This document shows, one piece after another, positions 59,612-64,000 of a DNA stretch of 64,000 nt. The notes under the pieces were generated by a model. That model was not told the DNA's origin. It made no database searches and was given only the letters and a program-made list of their open reading frames with translations. The position numbers were made by a program, and so were the translations under genes. Position 1 is the stretch's first letter. Every line of letters begins with the position of its first letter. The stretch covers positions 1-64,000 of the forward strand of contig JBBILO010000003.1 of the NCBI GenBank assembly GCA_037444855.1, in the 5' to 3' direction. The stretch comes from JBBILO01 sp037444855. GTDB taxonomy: Bacteria > Patescibacteriota > Microgenomatia > UBA1406 > GWC2-37-13.

Positions 59612-60260
59612 GATCACTATCCAAGACATCGTAGAAGAAATTATCAAAGACAATGTCACTTTTTACGAAGTTTTAGGTTTAAGATTTATCAATGCTTCAG
59701 CGTTAGCCAAAGAAATTCAACCACTAGTAGAAAAAAAACTTTTAAGAAAAATAAATTTAAATTCGATCATTGTCGCAATAGTTCGTTTAAAAAAAAAGAT
59801 TAGCAACCAACAAAATCAAAAAATAAAAATCTTTGATGAAACTACAGAAATTACTTTAAGAACCAATTTTACCGAACTGGTTTACTCCAATGAAGAGAAA
59901 ATTATCAAAATTTTCTCCCAATTAAAAGTCAATCTCGAGAAAGAAAAAGAATTTTTTGCTTTCTCTAAAGGTTTTTATGAAATCACTTTCGTTGCCCCCC
60001 AAAAATACTTACACCCTATCATCAAAGAGTATCCTCTGTTTAAGAAAGCATTTGAAAATCTGAGCGTCATTTCGATTAAATTACCAGAAAAAGTGGTCGC
60101 CATTCCCGGTGTTTATTACCGAATTCTTCAATTTATTGCTTATGAAAAAATACCGCTAGTTGAAATTTTTTCCACTTACACTGAATTTATTCTCATCGTG
60201 AATGAAAAATTTGAAGATCAGCTTCTTCAAGCTATTAAAAAAGTAATCCGCATTCTCTAA
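59610..60260 (+). CDS. ACT-domain protein divergent from the lys operon
   Basis: 216 residues. The N-terminus is a small helical domain (FYEVLGLRFINASALAKEIQ) that could bind DNA. The C-terminal part has ACT-like strands (VVAIPGVYYRILQFIAYEKI; VEIFSTYTEFILIVNEKFED), as in lysine-binding aspartokinase regulatory domains. Divergent position, a 111-nt shared region and two palindromes suggest a lysine-responsive regulator of lysW-J. This is inference; the family is not named. Confidence 0.6.
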   Translation: MITIQDIVEEIIKDNVTFYEVLGLRFINASALAKEIQPLVEKKLLRKINLNSIIVAIVRLKKKISNQQNQKIKIFDETTEITLRTNFTELVYSNEEKIIKIFSQLKVNLEKEKEFFAFSKGFYEITFVAPQKYLHPIIKEYPLFKKAFENLSVISIKLPEKVVAIPGVYYRILQFIAYEKIPLVEIFSTYTEFILIVNEKFEDQLLQAIKKVIRIL

Positions 60261-60264
60261 AGTT

Positions 60265-61044
60265 TTAGGTCTTAAAGAGCCAGCCTATAAAATATCCAAT
60301 AAAGGCAGAAATCATACCAATTATCGCAATCTCCAGGCCACTTTTGATTAAATTTCGACCAAGTGTCTTTCTAGCTTTTATGTAGCCTAAAATAAACAAA
60401 CTAATAAAGGAAAAAACAACGGCAAGTATCATACTTAGCTGGACTGAAAAAACGAAAAATGGAAGTACTGGAACTAAAGAACCCATTAAAGAAGAACTAC
60501 CAACAGTGATTGCCTTGGGCAAGGCTTGTTTTCGATCAATCGCCTCAAGCTTTAACTCTTGTTCCATCATCACCTTCAACCAATTTTCTTTTTTGCTGGT
60601 AATTTTATTAACAATATCGTCCAAAATTTTTCCCTTAAAGCCGTAGTTCTCATACATTGCTCGCAGTTCCTCTTTCTCTCCTTCCGGATAATTTTCAATC
60701 TCCCATTTTTCCCTTTCTAACTCAGACTGATAATAATCGGCTTCTGCCAAAGTTGAGGTATAAGCCACTGCCGCCATGGCCACTGATTCAGCAAAAGTCG
60801 CTGCCAAACCGGCGACAATGACAATCTTCGATGAAACCGTTGCCGCCGCCATCCCTAAAACAATGCCTAAAACATTGACTAAACCGTCTTGAAAACCCAA
60901 AATCACCTCAGGCAGACTAAAATTTCTTAGATGAGCCTCATTATGATGAATCGCCTGATGAATGGCTTTTTTTTGATGAGAGAGATAAAGCTTGCTGATA
61001 TTCCTTTTTAAAAATGCCTGCCTGGCTTTTTCTACTCTAGACAT
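60265..61044 (-). CDS. VIT1/CCC1 family metal transporter
   Basis: LPEVILGFQDGLVNVLGIVL and FAESVAMAAVAYTSTLAEAD are the first-helix and second-helix signatures of the iron/manganese VIT1/CCC1 family. An acidic cytoplasmic loop (EKEELRAMYENYGFKGKILD) and three C-terminal membrane helices follow. Five membrane helices in 259 residues. Likely exports Fe or Mn from the cytosol. Confidence 0.9.
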   Translation of the reverse strand: MSRVEKARQAFLKRNISKLYLSHQKKAIHQAIHHNEAHLRNFSLPEVILGFQDGLVNVLGIVLGMAAATVSSKIVIVAGLAATFAESVAMAAVAYTSTLAEADYYQSELEREKWEIENYPEGEKEELRAMYENYGFKGKILDDIVNKITSKKENWLKVMMEQELKLEAIDRKQALPKAITVGSSSLMGSLVPVLPFFVFSVQLSMILAVVFSFISLFILGYIKARKTLGRNLIKSGLEIAIIGMISAFIGYFIGWLFKT

Positions 61045-61059
61045 AATAAAAAATTAAAA

Positions 61060-61270
61060 ATAAAACAATCAATCAAGATTCCCGCTTTCACCAAGTTTAG
61101 ACTTGGTTTTCGCCAAATTGAGATTCCCGCTTTCGCTGGAATGACAAGGAAACTAGAGGAAATGGCGATCAGGTTTTATGTCATTCCCGACTTAATCGGG
61201 AATCTCTTTTAACTTTTTTTAACTGATTTCAATACGCAAACCCGATAACTCGCAAACTCGCTAACCGATA
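61060..61270. repeat. CGGGAAT-type dispersed repeats and AACTCGC units
   Basis: ATTCCCGCTTTCACC, AAGTTTAGACTTGG, ATTCCCGCTTTCGCTGG and CATTCCCGACTTAATCGGGA (61182-61201, inverted CCCGA/TCGGG), then AACTCGCAAACTCGC. Confidence 0.55.
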
Positions 61271-61741
61271 TCATTTATAATACTCCTTGACCTGAAACAA
61301 GAAATATAGCGACAGACCAGTGCCGATAATTAATCCGCCTAAATAAAAACGGATTAAACTCGAAACTCCTCCCAATAGGGCAGCGTAATATAGATACTGC
61401 CAGCCTTTTTTTGCTCTTTTAAAAAGGGGGGAAACCGCAAGAGCAATAAAGACTAATTGGGCCGCAGCGAATAAAACCCCAATTAAATAACTCAGCCCTA
61501 AAAACGGCCGACCGGTCATCATCCCGCCCATTGTTCCAAAAGGGACAACGAAAGTGCCTAAACCAAAAGCGGCTAAAACTGTTGGCGCCAAGACAATCAC
61601 TCCAAGAATTGCTAAATAAGGAGAGATTTTAACAAGAAACTCTTTCCAGTCTTTTGGCAAACTAGGTGCTTTTTCACGCAAATATTTATCTAACAGGGCT
61701 TCCAACTGCCCCATAATTTTGAAAAAATCTGATTGAGACAT
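61271..61741 (-). CDS. Small multi-span membrane protein
   Basis: 156 residues, with a soluble N-terminus (QLEALLDKYLREKAPSLPKD) and four hydrophobic helices (YLAILGVIVLAPTVLAAFGL; LSYLIGVLFAAAQLVFIALA; and two more). No family recognised. Two minus-strand membrane genes lie side by side here but are separated by repeats. Confidence 0.6.
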   Translation of the reverse strand: MSQSDFFKIMGQLEALLDKYLREKAPSLPKDWKEFLVKISPYLAILGVIVLAPTVLAAFGLGTFVVPFGTMGGMMTGRPFLGLSYLIGVLFAAAQLVFIALAVSPLFKRAKKGWQYLYYAALLGGVSSLIRFYLGGLIIGTGLSLYFLFQVKEYYK

Positions 61742-62060
61742 AGGTTTTAAAAATTGATAATTAAGATAATTATAAATAATAAATCCTAAATTCTAAACTC
61801 TGAATCCTAAACAAAAAGATAAAGAAATCCCTTCGGGATTATAAATACTATTTAATTGTTTCGTTGTTTAATTGCTCAATTGCTTTTTTACATCTTTACA
61901 CTTTTACACTTTTCTGACTGATTTCAACTGATTCCTACTGATTGCAACCGATTTTAACTAATTTCAACCTTTATTCTCTTTTACACTCCTTTATACTTTT
62001 ATACTTTAAAACCAATTTTAAACTAATTCCATGCCAATTTCAGACTAATTCATGTAACAT
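61742..62060. repeat. Quasi-repeat tract
   Basis: AATCCTAAATTCTAAACTC units, CCCTTCGGGATT, TTGTTTAATTGCTCAATTGC, TACACTTTTACACTTTT and CTGATTTCAACTGATTCC units, then TTTTATACTTTTATACTTT. Confidence 0.6.
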
Positions 62061-62136
62061 TTTAACTACGACCGTTTCTAAAATGTTTCATAAATAACAA
62101 AAGTTTTTAAAATTTTAATTTTTTTTATTTTATTCG

Positions 62137-62680
62137 CTATTTTAACATTGATAAAATTTCTGTTCCTAATAAAGGATGCGGATTGTGTGGTGTTTTTCCC
62201 CTCGCTTCCATTAATCGTGTAAAATCAACTAAAGTTTGAGCGATTGCAGCGTTTAACCCCTTCATAATAACTTTCAACAGTTGGAAATCTTCTTTGAAAA
62301 TTTTGATCATTCAGAGACCAATTTTTATGTAATGGTACCGATGTAAATAATAAACAACCCACTGAATAATATCCAAATTTAGGCCCTACTCTCACACGGT
62401 GGTGACCATCAATAAGAGTTAATTTATAAAATTCTTCTTCTTGAATACCAACAATAGCAGATTTAGAAAATTCTACCGGCAAAGCACAAACAATGAGAGG
62501 GTCAACAATAGTCGGATTTTCAAATTGTCAAAGTCTGGCGGAGGCTTGCAATTTATTTTTAGAGTATTCTGAAGGCGGTTGTATTCCATAAAGTTGATAA
62601 ACAGGTACGACTATCTTTCCTAAGGCAATTTCTTCAAGTCTTGGAAATCGATCAATTAAATAATAAACACGTCTTTCCAT
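62137..62680 (-). pseudogene. ParB-like (DGHHR) domain protein, broken
   Basis: From ATG 62680 the frame reads RRVYYLIDRFPRLEEIALGK, meets an in-frame TGA after KLQASARL, continues through KLTLIDGHHRVRVGPKFGYY (the ParB/Srx-type DGHHR motif), then shifts frame near 62255 into LNAAIAQTLVDFTRLMEARG and ends at a TAG at 62137. One nonsense and one frameshift, so it is inactive or poorly sequenced. Confidence 0.7.
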
Positions 62681-62746
62681 AAAGCTTTTATTATATAAAA
62701 AATGTATTTTATTATGTTTTGAGTTTAAAGTTTAATGTTTAATGCT

Positions 62747-62752
62747 TACAAT
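62747..62752 (+). promoter_or_regulatory. -10 box of the helicase gene (leaderless)
   Basis: TACAAT lies exactly 6 nt before the ATG at 62759. No Shine-Dalgarno. Confidence 0.5.
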
Positions 62753-62758
62753 TATAAG

Positions 62759-64000
62759 ATGACCGATAAAGAAATCGTCCAAATTATTCTTGAAAAAAAC
62801 GGTTTTTCTGATCTCAATCCGGTACAAAAAGAAGCTATTAACACCGGTCTTTTTCAAAATAAAAATTTAGTCATCGCTGCCCCAACCTCAAGTGGCAAAA
62901 CCTTAATCGCTGAACTGGCTCTTGTTAACACTGTCTTAAATAAAAGAAAAAAAGTTGTTTATCTTTCCCCGCTTGTTGCCTTAGCTCGAGAAAAATATCA
63001 GGAGTTTAAAAATAAATATCACAATTTAGGGATAAAAGTCGCTCTCTCGGTTGGCAATTATGACTCTGACGATCAATGGTTGGCCCATTATCATGCTTTA
63101 ATTACCTCATATGAAAAAATGGATTCACTCCTTCGTCATCAACCTCCGTGGCTGAATGAAATTGGTTTAATTATTGTTGATGAAATCCATACTTTAAACG
63201 ATGTCAGCCGTGGCCCAACTTTGGAAATATTATTAACAATCTTAAAAGAAAATTTGCATCACCTTCAAATTTTGGCTTTAAGCGCCACTATCAAAAACGC
63301 CGAAGATCTGGCTGACTGGCTTAAAGCGCAAGTCGTTTTTTCTACCTATCGCCCGACCCCTCTTTATCGGGGCATCGCCTATCAAAATGAGATTGATTTT
63401 CCTGATTTTAAAAAATATTCTCTCAATCCTAATCTTCCTTTTGAAGAAGCCATCGTTGAAGATACCTTAATGATGAAAAAGCAGATGATTTTTTTTCTTT
63501 CTTCAAGAAGAAATACCGAAAGTTTAGCCAAAAGATTGACAAAATTTATCCCGTTTTTTTTAACCGCTGAAGAAAAAGAAAAGTTAAAAGAGCTGGCGTT
63601 AAAAATTGAGACAGTATTAGAACAACCCACTGAACAGTGTCAAAAATTAGCCGAGTGTGTGAAAAAAGGAGTTTCTTTTTATCACTCCGGTCTTCTTTTT
63701 CAACAAAAAGAAATGATTGAGGAGGCGTATCGAAAGAAATTAATCAAAGTAATTACTTCAACCACGGCTCTAGCCATCGGCATCAATTTGCCTAACTTTC
63801 GAGCGGTGATTCGTGACACCAAACGTTATTTAGCTGGTCTTGGATCGGTTTATTTACCGGCGATTGAGGTTGAGCAGATGTTTGGCCGCAGTGGTCGACC
63901 GGCCTATGATCAGTGGGGAGAAGGCATTTTGTATGCTCGATATCAACAGGAATTAAAAGAACTAACTGATCTTTATCTTCAAGGAGCAATGGAAGAAATC
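62759..64000 (+). CDS. Ski2/Hel308-type superfamily 2 helicase, partial
   Basis: The frame is open to the right edge. LNPVQKEAINTGLF (Q-motif region), APTSSGKTLIAELA (motif I), VYLSPLVALAREK (Ia), LIIVDEIHTL (II, DEIH), LALSATIKNAEDLADWL (III), TTALAIGINLPNF (V) and QMFGRSGRPAYDQWGEG (VI) are present. This form of motif VI is seen in archaeal Hel308 and Ski2-like enzymes. Likely in DNA repair or RNA unwinding. The C-terminal winged-helix and ratchet domains are outside the window. Confidence 0.92.
   Translation, partial: MTDKEIVQIILEKNGFSDLNPVQKEAINTGLFQNKNLVIAAPTSSGKTLIAELALVNTVLNKRKKVVYLSPLVALAREKYQEFKNKYHNLGIKVALSVGNYDSDDQWLAHYHALITSYEKMDSLLRHQPPWLNEIGLIIVDEIHTLNDVSRGPTLEILLTILKENLHHLQILALSATIKNAEDLADWLKAQVVFSTYRPTPLYRGIAYQNEIDFPDFKKYSLNPNLPFEEAIVEDTLMMKKQMIFFLSSRRNTESLAKRLTKFIPFFLTAEEKEKLKELALKIETVLEQPTEQCQKLAECVKKGVSFYHSGLLFQQKEMIEEAYRKKLIKVITSTTALAIGINLPNFRAVIRDTKRYLAGLGSVYLPAIEVEQMFGRSGRPAYDQWGEGILYARYQQELKELTDLYLQGAMEEI

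Overview
The window is AT-rich bacterial DNA that looks like a Patescibacteria (CPR) chromosome, most likely a Microgenomates-type lineage. This rests on gene content, not on a database search. The pointers are an archaeal/eukaryotic-type TyrRS, an archaeal-type PPAT fused to a GTP-dependent dephospho-CoA kinase, S23-type four-helix-bundle genes, large Ig-like and tail-fibre-like surface proteins, a ComEA/ComEC uptake set and an O-antigen-ligase/TPR protein. Many genes seem to be leaderless: a -10 box (TATAAT or TAAAAT type) lies exactly 6 nt before the ATG, with no Shine-Dalgarno.

Layout. 1-1520: leuS (minus, runs off the left edge), with a NYN-like nuclease domain starting inside its zinc region. 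1550-4800: a gene graveyard, including a broken AbiEi-type antitoxin and an HD-like hydrolase remnant. 4804-15161: CoA enzymes, RRM protein, tyrS, acs, transketolase, a HEPN/RnlA-like protein and a cytidylate-kinase-like protein. 15296-17637: rplA, rplK, nusG, secE. 17680-30089: two related cell-surface cassettes (a surface protein plus a DUF916/COG1470-like anchored beta-sandwich protein), separated by rnhB, comEA, a split comEC and a PaaX-type regulator. The second cassette lies between long inverted repeats. 30662-40260: recombinase-like core-binding domain protein, S23 protein, a 1745-residue surface protein with a peptidase-S74-like domain, a GxxExxY/pilin fusion and an O-antigen-ligase-like protein. 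40381-46900: LysM-M23 peptidase, glutamate dehydrogenase, S23 protein, thioredoxin reductase, CsoR-like repressor, rho, and a structured ncRNA with a strong promoter. 47036-50438: ADP-ribosyltransferase-like protein followed by a three-gene ABC-2 exporter. 51170-52237: fmt. 52642-59498: a minus-strand run with a complete LysW-carrier set (lysW, lysX, lysY, homocitrate-synthase-like gene, lysZ, lysJ), then a class II glutamine amidotransferase and a carbonic-anhydrase-like protein. An ACT-domain protein is divergent from lysW. lysY carries one in-frame TAA at the centre of a perfect palindrome. 60265-64000: VIT1/CCC1 transporter, a membrane protein, a ParB-like pseudogene and the 5' part of a Ski2/Hel308-type helicase.

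The most unusual feature is a set of short-unit quasi-repeats (units of about 7-13 nt, many sequence families). They fill most intergenic gaps. They also occur in frame inside conserved genes (leuS, tyrS, acs, tkt, trxB, gdhA, fmt, a PaaX-like gene and the giant surface gene). All three S23 genes and the GxxExxY gene are bracketed by inverted copies of such repeats, each gene with its own family. This suggests a small mobile or repeat-generating system built around four-helix-bundle/GxxExxY proteins, whose footprints are tolerated inside essential proteins.
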